A stretch of DNA of 64,000 nt from contig NZ_CP059068.1 in NCBI RefSeq assembly GCF_017798165.1, forward strand, positions 2,604,001 to 2,668,000. The letters are read 5' to 3'. Under the pieces are notes generated by a model. That model made no database searches. It had not been told where the DNA came from and was given only the letters and a program-made list of their open reading frames with translations. Below are positions 44,417-53,632 of this stretch, in pieces. Source of the stretch: Rhodoferax sp. AJA081-3. GTDB taxonomy: Bacteria > Pseudomonadota > Gammaproteobacteria > Burkholderiales > Burkholderiaceae_C. Each line of letters opens with the position of its first letter. Positions within the stretch are counted from its first letter, which is position 1. A program made the position numbers and the translations under genes.

Positions 44417-46075
44417 TTACCGCCGCACCGGCTTGGCGACGGGCAGGGGCTTGCCCTCAGATGTAGCGGGTGGGGCAATACCCAGCAAGCCCGCCAGCGT
44501 GGGTGCAATGTCCACCACCTCCACCCGCGTGTCTACCCGCCCCTTGCCAATCCAGGCCGGGCCATAGGTGAGGATGGGCACGTGGGTGTCATAGGCATAG
44601 GGCGAGCCATGCGTGGCCACGGCCCGCCCGGCAAACATCCAATAGGGCTTGAGAACATACTGCACATCACCCGACACATCGGCGTGCCAAGACTTGCGCA
44701 TCTGGGCAAACAGGGGCTCGGAGTCACGGCTGCCGCTCAGCAACTCGGCACGGGTATAGGCGGCCGCGAAACCGGGCTCGGCCAGCAGCAGGGTGCGCGC
44801 AGCTTCGGCCACGGTGTTGGCATCCTGGCCCTTGCTGGCCAGCAACTGTTTGTCCAGCAACAGGGTTGAGCCCGAATTGCCCATCACCCACTTGCCGGGG
44901 CCAAATTGCGCCTCCAGGCCCTGGTTGATACGGGCCAGCGATTGCACACCATCGACCTTGCCGCTGGCATGGCCCTGGCTTGCGCTGTGCTCTACCGCTG
45001 GCGCAAAGCCGTGGTCGGCCGTCAACACCACCACATACTGGTCCTTGCCCACCTTGGCATCCAGGTCGTGCCAAAAGCTTTGCAGCAGGCGGTCCAGGTG
45101 CAGGACATGGTCGTGCGACAAACGCGACTCGGCGCTGAAGGCGTGGTTGACATAGTCGTGGCCCGACAGGCTGATGGACAGAATGTCTGGCGCGCTGTCC
45201 TGGCCCAGCTGCTCGCCCGCCAGCGCGGCGCGGGCAAAGTCCAGCGTCAGCGCATCGCCAAAGGGGCCGCGCAGCAAGCCACCATAAAAGTTGGGGCCGG
45301 GCTCTGCATCCTCCGCGGCGCTGTAGCGCATGGGCAGGCCACCACCGGCAGGCCCAAACCAGGGTTGGTTGTCCGCAACCGATCGCGCATAGGCGGCCTC
45401 GGGCAACACGGCCTTCCATTCACTGCGGAAGTACCGGTCTGCGGGTTTGGCGCTGTTGAACGTAGTCACCCAGGCCGGGTGCTCCTGCATGTAATAGGTG
45501 GTGGAGGCGAACTGCCCGGTGGAGCCCATGTACATATAGGCCGTGCCCGTCTTACCGGCAGGCAGTATGGCGCCACGGTCTTTGCCCGAGATGGCGATGA
45601 CCTTGGACCGTGGGTGGGCACGGCGCAGCACGTCGCCCACGGTCTCTACCTTCAAGTTTTTCGGGCTGGTGCCGTCCAGCGGGTTGGTGGGGTGGCCGAT
45701 GTAGGTGGCCGTGGTGTCACCCGCGCAGTATTCTCGGGCGCCGGTTAGGGCATCGCGCCATTCATTGCTGATGATGCCCGTGCGGTGCGGGTAGGCCCCG
45801 GTCAACATGGTGGCGTGGCCCGCCCCGGTGACGGTGTGGGCATGGCCATAGTGCGCGTTGGCAAACCAGCTGCCGCGTTGAAGGAAACGGTTGAATCCGT
45901 CTGGCACCAGCTGGTCCTGGTAGGCCAGCACCTGGCGCTGGGGAAGACCATCAATGGCCATGAAAACGATGAGTTTGGGCGGTTTGGCCTTGGGCTGCGG
46001 TTTGGCATCTGCAGCAGCCACTGGCGCCAGCGCAGCGCCCACCAGACACAGGCTGGCCAATAAACGGGCGGCCAT
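44417..46075 (-). CDS. Alkaline phosphatase-fold (nucleotide pyrophosphatase/phosphodiesterase-like) protein
   Basis: About 552 residues. A signal peptide (LLASLCLVGAALAPVAAADA) is followed by a type I phosphodiesterase/alkaline phosphatase core: the metal-binding FMAIDGLPQRQVL, the nucleophile region HTVTGAGHATMLTGAYPHRTGI with Thr, ISLSGHDYVNHAF and LTADHGFAP. It resembles the PafA/PhoD-unlike zinc-dependent alkaline phosphatases of periplasm. ATG at 46075 overlaps the stop of the upstream hydrolase. It likely hydrolyses phosphate esters outside the cytoplasm. Confidence 0.88.
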   Translation of the reverse strand: MAARLLASLCLVGAALAPVAAADAKPQPKAKPPKLIVFMAIDGLPQRQVLAYQDQLVPDGFNRFLQRGSWFANAHYGHAHTVTGAGHATMLTGAYPHRTGIISNEWRDALTGAREYCAGDTTATYIGHPTNPLDGTSPKNLKVETVGDVLRRAHPRSKVIAISGKDRGAILPAGKTGTAYMYMGSTGQFASTTYYMQEHPAWVTTFNSAKPADRYFRSEWKAVLPEAAYARSVADNQPWFGPAGGGLPMRYSAAEDAEPGPNFYGGLLRGPFGDALTLDFARAALAGEQLGQDSAPDILSISLSGHDYVNHAFSAESRLSHDHVLHLDRLLQSFWHDLDAKVGKDQYVVVLTADHGFAPAVEHSASQGHASGKVDGVQSLARINQGLEAQFGPGKWVMGNSGSTLLLDKQLLASKGQDANTVAEAARTLLLAEPGFAAAYTRAELLSGSRDSEPLFAQMRKSWHADVSGDVQYVLKPYWMFAGRAVATHGSPYAYDTHVPILTYGPAWIGKGRVDTRVEVVDIAPTLAGLLGIAPPATSEGKPLPVAKPVRR

Positions 46076-46944
46076 CACGCTGCCTGGCCCAACGCGTGTG
46101 CCAGCCACTGGCAGACGGGGCTTTGGGCATCTTCCAGCCCGTGGATCACGGTGAAGTGGTTGGTGCCGGCATGCTCTTGCAGCGTAGCGGTATTGCCTGC
46201 GGCCTGCCAGGCGGCATGGTAGGTCTGGGACTGGCGGGCAAACTCGCCACTCTCCAACCCACCCCAGGTGATCCACAGCGGGGTTTTGCAGGGCCGCACC
46301 AAAAAGGCGGGGGAATTGCGCCGCACGATACCGTCGTCCAGCTGGATCATGGGTTGCAAATAGCTGTAGCGCAGGGGCTCCAGGTCATAAAGGCCACTGA
46401 AGGCAATGGCACCGGCCAAGGGGTCTTGCGGCAGGCCATAGTCGCGCGCCCATTCGGTTTGCAGGCACATGGCGGTCAGGTGGCCGCCGGCCGAGTGGCC
46501 ACCGATGGCCACGCGGCTGGGGTCGCCGCCGTGTTGGCCAATATTGCGCAACACCCAGGCAATGGCCGAACGGCACTGGCGGGTGATTTCGTCAATGGTG
46601 ACAAAGGGGCACAAGGCGTAGTTGACCACCACGGTGGTGATGCCCAGGGCGTTCAGGCCCAGCGCTACACCATGGAAATCTTTGCTAGACAGGGCGCGCC
46701 AGTAGCCGCCGTGTATGAAGACAAACACCGGCGCGTTGGGCGCAGCAGCGGGAAAAATATCAAGGGTTTCTTCGACCGTAGGACCGTAGGGCACATCCAG
46801 CGTGTTGCGCAGTGTGGTGCGCGACCGGTGGGCCTGCGCACCGAAATGCTCCATGGGCTGGTCGCCCGGGGCCAGCACCAGGCTGGGGTTGTACTGGGCG
46901 TCTATCTGCGCCTGGGTTTCAAAATTGCGGTACAGCGTGCGCAT
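46075..46944 (-). CDS. Alpha/beta hydrolase, kynurenine formamidase-like
   Basis: 289 residues. The HGGYW oxyanion motif (FVFIHGGYWRALSSKDF), nucleophile elbow GGHSAGGH and a C-terminal His in AGTNHFTVI mark the esterase branch that includes arylformamidases. No signal peptide. It ends where the alkaline phosphatase-fold gene begins, so the two are co-transcribed. The formamidase label is based on the HGGYW motif; a general carboxylesterase is the alternative. Confidence 0.85.
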   Translation of the reverse strand: MRTLYRNFETQAQIDAQYNPSLVLAPGDQPMEHFGAQAHRSRTTLRNTLDVPYGPTVEETLDIFPAAAPNAPVFVFIHGGYWRALSSKDFHGVALGLNALGITTVVVNYALCPFVTIDEITRQCRSAIAWVLRNIGQHGGDPSRVAIGGHSAGGHLTAMCLQTEWARDYGLPQDPLAGAIAFSGLYDLEPLRYSYLQPMIQLDDGIVRRNSPAFLVRPCKTPLWITWGGLESGEFARQSQTYHAAWQAAGNTATLQEHAGTNHFTVIHGLEDAQSPVCQWLAHALGQAA

Positions 46945-47016
46945 GGGGGATGCCTTTGTAGCGATGGAATGCGGTGATTATTCCGCATGCCGGGCCCCCA
47001 GCCCGCAAGCTGCCAA

Positions 47017-47250
47017 TCAGTTCAGGTACGACTCGGCGTGCGCCTCGAAGTCTTCTGCGTCAATGGCGGCGTCGTAGGCGGCGCGGCTGGCCAGGGCTTC
47101 CTTGGTGTAGGGGATCAGGGGTTTGTCCAGCGGGCGCAGCTTGTGGCGGCGCAGGCCGCGCAGTTGCTGGGAGCGTTCCATGGTTTGCAATACCAGTTCG
47201 GGCTCCATCATCAGGCTGAAGGGGTTGAGTGCCAGGGCTGCGGTTGTCAT
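47017..47250 (-). CDS. Small conserved-looking protein of unknown function
   Basis: 77 residues. ATG at 47250 gives MTTAALALNPFSLMMEPELV, then a helical, basic section (RSQQLRGLRRHKLRPLDKPL) and an acidic C-terminus. The open frame extends 22 codons upstream but without a start signal. I recognise no domain. A weak ribosome-binding site (GAGAACC) precedes the ATG. It stands alone between two larger genes; real but unplaced. Confidence 0.6.
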   Translation of the reverse strand: MTTAALALNPFSLMMEPELVLQTMERSQQLRGLRRHKLRPLDKPLIPYTKEALASRAAYDAAIDAEDFEAHAESYLN

Positions 47251-47505
47251 GGTGGTTCTCCGGTTGCAAGCTGCGCCAAGGTAAGAAGGGAAAGAAAGCT
47301 TTGGCGCTTGGTGCAACTGTAGTCACTGTGGCGCAAAACTGGAGTCAGCCGCAGGCTGGAAAGCGTGTAGGAATTTGCCTTACAAGCAGAGGCGGCCGGG
47401 CCCAAAACGCCTTGTTACGTTTGCCGGCCAGCAGCCTGGCGAGAACTGCAGCAAAATCCTGCTTGGAACGCCAGTGACGGCGGCACAACAAGGACGGGTT
47501 GGATC

Positions 47506-48399
47506 GTGAAAAAAGCTCTCAAACATACGGCGCAAGCCCTGGCCGCCATCCCCCTGCTGGGTTCGTTGAATGCCCATGGCGCCAGTGTCTTTGATGCCAC
47601 CATCAACCGACTGTTTATCACCTCGGTTTCGGTAAACGGCACCAGCTACACCAACGTGTCGGCCACCATCAATTCGTACACCCTGCTGGGTGTGGACAGC
47701 GGCACACCGGGCAGTGACACCTTCAACCCGTCGAATAACCTGCTGACGCTGGGCTCGGTGGTGTTCCAGGGTACAACCTTCAACAACGTGCGGGTGCAAC
47801 TGAATTCGTTCACGCTGCTGGCCGCCACGCCAGTGGCCACGACACCGACCACCCCCACAACGCCGACGACACCTACGACGCCCACCACACCCACTACGCC
47901 TACCACCCCAACAACACCAACGACACCCACAACGCCCACCACCCCGGGCGGCACGTTGACGGCGGCCAACACCTGCAACCTGGCCAACTTCCAGACCGAC
48001 CTGATGACCCTGATCAACCAGGCCCGCGCCAGCAGCCAGACCTGTGGCGGCGTTATCTACCCGGCGGTGGCAGCCGTGGCCTGGAACAGCCAGCTGTTTG
48101 ATGCCGCGGCAGGCCATTCGGCCGACATGGCTACGCAGAACTATTTTTCACACACCAGCCTGGACGGCCGTACCGCCGGCCAGCGCATCACCGCGGCTGG
48201 CTACAGCTGGACCGCCTATGGTGAAAACATTGCGGCTGGGCAAAGCAGCACGACATCCGTGATGGCCGGCTGGATGGCCAGCGCCGGCCATTGCAGCAAC
48301 ATCATGAACAGCAACTTCACCGGTGTGGCCGTGGCCTGCGTTAGCAACAGCAGTTCTGCCTACAACCGCTACTGGACGATGAACCTGGGCCGGCAGTAA
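47506..48399 (+). CDS. Secreted CAP-domain protein with Thr-Thr-Pro repeat linker
   Basis: 297 residues with a GTG start. A signal peptide (ending near NAHGA) leads to a beta-rich N-terminal domain (residues 27-108), a 36-residue linker of twelve TTP units, and a CAP/SCP domain (residues 160-297) with AVAWNSQLFDAAAGHSADMA, NYFSHTSLDGRTAGQRI, GENIAAG and VMAGWMASAGHCSNIM, the conserved His and Glu residues of the family. Bacterial CAP proteins are secreted; their activity is poorly known. It converges on dbpA. Confidence 0.88.
   Translation: MKKALKHTAQALAAIPLLGSLNAHGASVFDATINRLFITSVSVNGTSYTNVSATINSYTLLGVDSGTPGSDTFNPSNNLLTLGSVVFQGTTFNNVRVQLNSFTLLAATPVATTPTTPTTPTTPTTPTTPTTPTTPTTPTTPTTPTTPGGTLTAANTCNLANFQTDLMTLINQARASSQTCGGVIYPAVAAVAWNSQLFDAAAGHSADMATQNYFSHTSLDGRTAGQRITAAGYSWTAYGENIAAGQSSTTSVMAGWMASAGHCSNIMNSNFTGVAVACVSNSSSAYNRYWTMNLGRQ
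47839..47946 (+). repeat. Tandem 9-base coding repeat (Thr-Thr-Pro)x12
   Basis: Twelve consecutive 9-base units of the form ACN-ACN-CCN. Synonymous sites vary freely between units, so the repeat is held at protein level and is not a fresh DNA slippage tract. Confidence 0.95.
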
Positions 48400-48431
48400 G
48401 CCGGGCGGTTTCACCGTGGGGCAAAAGCTAC

Positions 48432-49868
48432 TCAGGTGTAATCGGCCAAGCTCATCACCCGCGCCCGCACACTCTTGCCCTTGACCTTGCCCGCATTGAG
48501 CTTGGCGCAGGCCTGCTTGGCCACATCCCGCGTCACCGCGACAAAGGTGCTGAACTCGGTGACCTGGATCTTGCCAATCTGCTCGCGCGCGTAGGCCGGT
48601 CCGCCCTCTTCGCTGGTTAACGCGCCCAGCACATCGCCGGGGCGAATTTTCTCTTTGCGGCCACCCAGAATCTGGATGGTCACCATCGGTGGCAACAGCG
48701 GCGCGTCGCTGGCGGGCACCAGCGTGTCCAGCGGGTACCACTTGGACGGCTGGTTTTGGTACTGCTCGATCTTGCCGATACGGCCCATGTCGTTCATGAT
48801 GGCCAGGCTCAGCGCCAGGCCCGTGGCACCTGCCCGGCCGGTGCGGCCGATACGGTGCACATGCACTTCGGGGTCGGGCGTGATGTCAACGTTGATCACC
48901 GCTTCCAGCTGGTTGATGTCCAGCCCGCGGGATGCCACATCGGTGGCCACCAGCACCGAGCAGCTGCGGTTGGCAAACTGCGCCAGCACCTGGTCGCGCT
49001 CGCGCTGCTCCAGCTCGCCGTACAGTGCCAGGGCGTAGAAGCCTTCTGCTTGCAGCAGCGTCACCAGGTCCTTGCACTGTTGTTTGGTGTTGCAAAACGC
49101 CAGCGTGCTCACCGGCCTGAAATGGCGCAGCAGCTGGCCCACGGTGTGCAGGCGGTTGGGCTGGGTCACCTCGTAAAAGCGCTGTTCGATCAGGCTGTCG
49201 GTCTTGGGTGGTGCCACCTCCACACGCTGCGGGTCACGCATGAACTGCTTGGCCAGCTTCTCGATCCCCTCGGGGTAGGTGGCCGAAAACAGCAGGGTCT
49301 GGCGGTTGGCCGGGCATTGTTTGGCCACCTTGGCGATGTCGTCAAAGAAACCCATGTCCAGCATACGGTCGGCCTCGTCCAGCACCAGGGTGTTCAGACC
49401 TTCCAGCGTCAGGTAGCCGCGCTCCAGGTGGTCCATGATGCGGCCCGGCGTGCCAACCACGATGTGGGCGCCATGCTCCAGCGACGCACGTTGGCCGCGC
49501 AGCGCAATGCCACCACACAGTGTGACCACCTTGATGTTTTCTTCGGCCCGCGCCAGGCGGCGGATTTCAACGGTGACCTGGTCGGCCAGCTCCCGTGTGG
49601 GGCACAGCACCATGGCCTGCACGGCAAACCAGCGCGGGTTGAGCTTGGCCAGGAGTGCCAAGGCAAAGGCGGCCGTCTTGCCGCTGCCGGTCTGGGCCTG
49701 GGCAATCAGGTCGTTACCCGCCAGTGCGATGGGCAGGCTGGCGGCCTGGATGGGCGTCATGTCGCTATAGCCCAGCTGCTGCAAATTGGCCAAGGCGGCG
49801 GGGCTCAGGGCCAGGTTGGCAAAGCTGGTGGGGGGGGATGCGTCAGGCGCGGTGTTCTTAAGAGTCAT
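48432..49868 (-). CDS. dbpA: ATP-dependent RNA helicase DbpA
   Basis: About 478 residues. DEAD-box helicase with Q-motif, Walker A AQTGSGKTAAFA, PTRELADQV, DEAD (LVLDEADRMLDMG), SAT, and HRIGRTGRAG, and the C-terminal DbpA RNA-binding domain ending in GKSVRARVMSLADY. DbpA unwinds helix 92 of 23S rRNA in 50S subunit assembly. ATG at 49868 is taken over one two codons upstream. Confidence 0.95.
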   Translation of the reverse strand: MTLKNTAPDASPPTSFANLALSPAALANLQQLGYSDMTPIQAASLPIALAGNDLIAQAQTGSGKTAAFALALLAKLNPRWFAVQAMVLCPTRELADQVTVEIRRLARAEENIKVVTLCGGIALRGQRASLEHGAHIVVGTPGRIMDHLERGYLTLEGLNTLVLDEADRMLDMGFFDDIAKVAKQCPANRQTLLFSATYPEGIEKLAKQFMRDPQRVEVAPPKTDSLIEQRFYEVTQPNRLHTVGQLLRHFRPVSTLAFCNTKQQCKDLVTLLQAEGFYALALYGELEQRERDQVLAQFANRSCSVLVATDVASRGLDINQLEAVINVDITPDPEVHVHRIGRTGRAGATGLALSLAIMNDMGRIGKIEQYQNQPSKWYPLDTLVPASDAPLLPPMVTIQILGGRKEKIRPGDVLGALTSEEGGPAYAREQIGKIQVTEFSTFVAVTRDVAKQACAKLNAGKVKGKSVRARVMSLADYT

Positions 49869-49893
49869 GCCCAATTATCGGGCAGGGGGCTCC

Positions 49894-50418
49894 TCAGGCA
49901 AATTCCACGGCATCGCTGGGGGTGAGCGTTACGCCGCCAAAGCCATTCCACACCCAGTGGTGGTGCTCGATGATTTTGGTCGCATCCAGGTGGGGGCGGT
50001 CGCGTGTGGTGTGGGCGTCTGACACCACCACGGTCTCCAGCAGTTGGCCGCTAGCAGCGCGGCGCACATTGGTGTCTATGCAAAACTCGGTCGCATAGCC
50101 GCAGATGAATACCCGAGTGATGCCCTGCGCCACCAGGTGGTTCTGCAGTGCCGTTCCCTGAAACGCGTCGCAGATGCTTTTGGGGCTGACATAGTCGCCC
50201 GGCTGGGGCGCTATCGCGTCGGGGAACTTCCAGGTCTCGGTGCCCTTTTCCCAGATGGTGCCCGCTTCGTCATGCTGCACATACACAACGGCCACACCAG
50301 CGGCGCGCGCCCGGGTGATGAGGCCGTGGATGCGGTCCTGCACCAGCAGGCCCTGGTAGGCCGGCGGGTCCGTGAAGATGGCGTTTTGGAAATCGATGAC
50401 CAAGAGCGCGGATGTCAT
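49894..50418 (-). CDS. Isochorismatase-fold cysteine hydrolase
   Basis: About 174 residues. The cysteine hydrolase fold is clear: ALLVIDFQNAIF with catalytic Asp, and GYATEFCIDTNVRRAASGQ with catalytic Cys after a cis-peptide segment. Such enzymes act on amides such as nicotinamide or on isochorismate; the substrate is unknown. ATG at 50418 gives the natural N-terminus MTSALLVIDFQ. It lies behind dbpA on the same strand and is divergent from the M14 carboxypeptidase gene. Confidence 0.88.
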   Translation of the reverse strand: MTSALLVIDFQNAIFTDPPAYQGLLVQDRIHGLITRARAAGVAVVYVQHDEAGTIWEKGTETWKFPDAIAPQPGDYVSPKSICDAFQGTALQNHLVAQGITRVFICGYATEFCIDTNVRRAASGQLLETVVVSDAHTTRDRPHLDATKIIEHHHWVWNGFGGVTLTPSDAVEFA

Positions 50419-50572
50419 AAGCGGGGGTGTTCTTTTCTGTACAAGGGGGTGATGGGATGGCGCGGTTCGCGCACCGCAATATATCCCCTCCGCGCAGTTG
50501 CCAATGGGGCACGCCCTGCACACAAGCCGTTACAGTGGATGCACTTCCCTGAAAGCACTGGACACACCACCC

Positions 50573-51712
50573 ATGCCCGCACTGCACATCTCCACCCAGT
50601 TTGACTCCGGCGCCATTGAGGTGCTGAGCCTGGACAACCCGCGCGACATCCAGCTCAACATCCGCGCCGACAACGCCAGCCCCTTTGCACAGTGGTTCCA
50701 CTTCTGCCTGCACGGTGCGGCCGACAAGGCGGTCACGCTGCGCTTCATGAATGCCGGCGCCTGTGCCTACCCGGACGGCTGGGACGGCTACCGCGTGGTC
50801 GCCAGCCACGACCGGCAAACCTGGTTTCGCATCGCCACCGAATTTGACGGCACGGTGATGACGGCCCACGCCACGCCCGAGTGCAACTGCATGTACTTTG
50901 CGTACTTCGAACCCTATTCGTACGAGCAGCACCTGGACCTGCTGGGCTCGGCCGCGCAGTCTGCCCATGTGGCCTTGCACCGACTGGGCAGCACGCTGGA
51001 TGGGCGCGACATGAGCCTGCTGCGCATCACCAACAGCCACAGCGCCACGCCGCTGGATCAGAAGAAAAAGGTCTGGGTGATAGCCCGCCAACACCCCGGC
51101 GAGACCATGGCCGAGTGGTTTGCCGAAGGGTTTCTGGAGCGCCTGCTGGACCCGGACGATGCGGTGAGCCGCGTGCTGCTGGACCGCTGCATCTTCCACG
51201 TGGTGCCCAACATGAACCCCGACGGCGCCGTGCGCGGCAACCTGCGCACCAATGCCGCGGGCGCCAACCTGAACCGCGAGTGGGCCACGCCCAGCATGGA
51301 AGCATCACCCGAAGTGTTTCTGGTGCGCCAACATATGCAGAAGACCGGCGTGGACCTGTGTCTGGACGTGCATGGCGACGAGGGCCTGCCCTACAACTTC
51401 TGTGTGGGCTCCGAGGGCAACCCGGGCTACACCGAGGGAATCGCCATGATGGAGAACACGTTCAAGGCCGCGTGGCTGGCCAACTGCCCGGATTTCCAGG
51501 ACCAGTTCAACTATGGCCGCAGCGCCCCCGGTAGCGCCAACCCCACGCTAGCCACCAACTGGGTGGCGCAGAATTTTGGCTGCCTGGCGCTGACGATTGA
51601 AATGCCGTTTAAAGACAACGCGCAGTGGCCGAATGCCGAGACGGGCTGGAGTGGGGAGCGCTCGCGCAAGCTGGGGGCCAGTGTGTTGCAGCCTTTGTTG
51701 GCGATGGTTTAA
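50573..51712 (+). CDS. M14-family zinc carboxypeptidase (cytosolic carboxypeptidase type)
   Basis: 379 residues. An N-terminal beta domain (residues 1-130) precedes the M14 catalytic domain with zinc ligands His and Glu in ARQHPGETMAEWF and His in LDVHGDEGLPY, plus the catalytic Glu in TIEMPFKDN. This two-domain layout is that of the M14D/cytosolic carboxypeptidase group (Nna1/AGBL type). There is no signal peptide. Bacterial members remove C-terminal residues from unknown peptides. Confidence 0.9.
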   Translation: MPALHISTQFDSGAIEVLSLDNPRDIQLNIRADNASPFAQWFHFCLHGAADKAVTLRFMNAGACAYPDGWDGYRVVASHDRQTWFRIATEFDGTVMTAHATPECNCMYFAYFEPYSYEQHLDLLGSAAQSAHVALHRLGSTLDGRDMSLLRITNSHSATPLDQKKKVWVIARQHPGETMAEWFAEGFLERLLDPDDAVSRVLLDRCIFHVVPNMNPDGAVRGNLRTNAAGANLNREWATPSMEASPEVFLVRQHMQKTGVDLCLDVHGDEGLPYNFCVGSEGNPGYTEGIAMMENTFKAAWLANCPDFQDQFNYGRSAPGSANPTLATNWVAQNFGCLALTIEMPFKDNAQWPNAETGWSGERSRKLGASVLQPLLAMV

Positions 51713-52091
51713 ACATCATTTCGCTATCGTGTTGATAGCGTATTAGTTATGTTTTACGGGGGCTAGAGGCACATTTTGCTTGCAGGCATCTGGCGGGTGC
51801 GCGCGCGGCGGGCGGCGGGCGGCGTGGCTTGCATTCTCCGCCTCGCCTCGCGCGCGACTGGGCCGGTGTGCTGGCGCTACTGCGTGAATGCTTGGGTTGG
51901 TGTGCAGGCTCTGCGGCAACCGCGACTGCGGCCTGCGCCCGCAAACCCCACCACCCGCCTTGGGTGGATTTGAGGCACCAGATCGAACAGCCGTTAAAGA
52001 CACATAGCGGTAGTACAGCTTTTCAAAACTGTTGCCGCTGAGCAGACGTTCGCTTTTACTTTAAAACTTACACAAAAATCGCCGTTTCAAC
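51713..52091. other. Intergenic region with repeat copy 9 and a GC-rich tract
   Basis: 379 bases between the convergent carboxypeptidase and DKNYY genes. It begins with copy 9 of the interspersed repeat. A GC-rich tract of short direct repeats (gcgggcg) lies near 51800-51825. The short open frames here lack start signals and recognisable protein features, and the last 100 bases become A+T-rich. No gene is supported. Confidence 0.5.
51721..51770 (-). repeat. Interspersed intergenic repeat, copy 9
   Basis: Minus-orientation copy: tcgctatcgtgttgatagcg followed by tattagttatgttttacggg and ggctagagg. It begins 8 bases after the carboxypeptidase stop. Confidence 0.7.
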
Positions 52092-53147
52092 CTAGCAAGT
52101 CAGGGCAGGCCCTTTGGCCGCGGGATTGATTTTGCATTCGATGCGGTGTTCGCGAAAGCGATAGTTCTTGTCATATCCGCTGGAGTTTGAGGTTGGAACA
52201 AATGTCGCAGAATCCGAGAACTCAATGACTACCGACTCGTAGTACACCGCGTGTTTGTCTTTCGTATAGGCAGGATGCCGGTCTAGTACTTGGAACGTCG
52301 CTGGGTCTCGGTCTATTTTTTTGTAATTCAGGTATACAGCGGAGTCGTCAACCGTGTATCTCCCATCTAACGGAAAGGTTCTAGCAGTGGCGGGATCCAG
52401 TCCAACAATTTCCCGGCCTTCACTGTACACAGCACGCTTGTCTTTGAATAAAGAGCCGGCAATCTTCGTTATAGTGACTGGGTCCGCTCCAGCTATTGGA
52501 ACGTCGTAATAGTAGACCCTGTGTTTGTCCTTGGTCATTCCTCCGACTATCTGGATCACTTCGAATGAAGCTGCATCGGCGATGAGTGCTTTTCCCCCGT
52601 TGTATACCTTGGTGCTAGTTCTCGCGTATTCGTAGCCGTTAGGAACTTCTTCGAATCCTTCGCCTTCAAATTTTGTTACTTTGTAGAAGTAATGCTTACC
52701 GTCTGTCGCCCAAACTCCAATCGGCAGTCTGCGAAACTCTTCAACGCGATTCGTGAGGCGTGTAGCGCCACTGTAGACGGCAGACCTGTCCTTGGTATAG
52801 ATGCCATCCATGAAAACAAAGGTGTCTGGGTCGGCCCCCGCCAAAATACTCCCACGATAGATCACATGATCCTTGTCCCGCGCATAGTTGTTTATTCGCC
52901 CTGCGCACGGACCTTCTCCGCTGTAGGGTGAAATATCTCTGAAGGTTGCTGTGTCGACACCCTTGACTATCTGATTCGAATCGGGATGTCTGCTTGAAAA
53001 CCAAACCTGGTCTCCCCGAACCCTGTAGCTAGACGCTTCTTGCGTACAGGTTAGGGCGCCTACACCAAACGGCAACATCAAACTGAGCAAGGCCAATATG
53101 ATGATGCAAAGCGATTGGGTGAGCTTTAGCAAAATCGATTCCGTCAT
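52092..53147 (-). CDS. DKNYY repeat protein
   Basis: About 351 residues. A signal peptide (LTQSLCIIILALLSLMLPFG, cleavage near VGA) leads to at least six repeats of about 40-50 residues of the DKNYY family, each with a TKD(K/R)xxVYY core: TKDRSAVYSG, TKDKHRVYYYD, FKDKRAVYSEG, TVDDSAVYLN, TKDKHAVYYES. These form beta-propeller-like or solenoid repeats of unknown function. The gene is clearly lower in G+C than its neighbours, suggesting transfer. ATG at 53147 is chosen by the signal peptide. Confidence 0.85.
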   Translation of the reverse strand: MTESILLKLTQSLCIIILALLSLMLPFGVGALTCTQEASSYRVRGDQVWFSSRHPDSNQIVKGVDTATFRDISPYSGEGPCAGRINNYARDKDHVIYRGSILAGADPDTFVFMDGIYTKDRSAVYSGATRLTNRVEEFRRLPIGVWATDGKHYFYKVTKFEGEGFEEVPNGYEYARTSTKVYNGGKALIADAASFEVIQIVGGMTKDKHRVYYYDVPIAGADPVTITKIAGSLFKDKRAVYSEGREIVGLDPATARTFPLDGRYTVDDSAVYLNYKKIDRDPATFQVLDRHPAYTKDKHAVYYESVVIEFSDSATFVPTSNSSGYDKNYRFREHRIECKINPAAKGPALTC

Positions 53148-53390
53148 TTCAGCCCTTCTCAAGTATTCATGTTTGCATTGGACCGAATTGTGCACAAAGA
53201 CCACATGGCCAATCGTTGCTCGCAGCTTTCGATTCCGATTCAGGTATGCGTTGCCATGACAACCTGGTCATCAATGCCGCAATCGAACTAGCGGACAGCA
53301 GTCATCAACGACCGACCGCTTCCGCCCCACAACGGCCCCCACGCGAGGTGGCATTTCCTTGAATCTTATCCGCTCCCCCACCGCCCCCAG

Positions 53391-53540
53391 GCTGGCGGAC
53401 CGGGTGTCCGTTCATCGGCCCCAGATTCGCGGTTGCCACGGAGCAGGCGCACCCACCACGTTGTTAACGAACCCTCGCCCGCACACCCACACTGCCCGCC
53501 CGCGAGCAAGGGCCAGGGAACGGATACCCGGTCCGCCAGC
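53391..53540. repeat. 150-base element bounded by 23-base inverted repeats
   Basis: GCTGGCGGACCGGGTGTCCG plus TTC at 53391-53413 is matched in inverted order at 53518-53540 with one mismatch in 23. A further GGCCC match just inside both arms extends the similarity. The interior of about 104 bases is not repetitive. No flanking target-site duplication is evident. It could be a small non-autonomous mobile element or a long hairpin. Confidence 0.6.
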
Positions 53541-53585
53541 CCCGCATACACCTTGGCGCGCAACCCACCCCAACCACACACACTC

Positions 53586-53632
53586 CTACAAACATAGCAA
53601 TACAAGCATATTGCACGGGGGCTACAGCCCAT
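53586..53632 (-). repeat. Interspersed intergenic repeat, copy 10
   Basis: Minus-orientation copy: tacaaacatagcaatacaag followed by catattgcacgggggctaca and gccc. Confidence 0.7.

Noticed and set aside
47839..47946. Tandem repeat as a CRISPR or minisatellite
   Set aside because: The 9-base units are contiguous without spacers and encode TTP in frame in a secreted protein.
51776..52041. GC-rich open frames after the carboxypeptidase gene
   Set aside because: They are low-complexity Arg/Ala-rich translations with no ribosome-binding site or motif on either strand.
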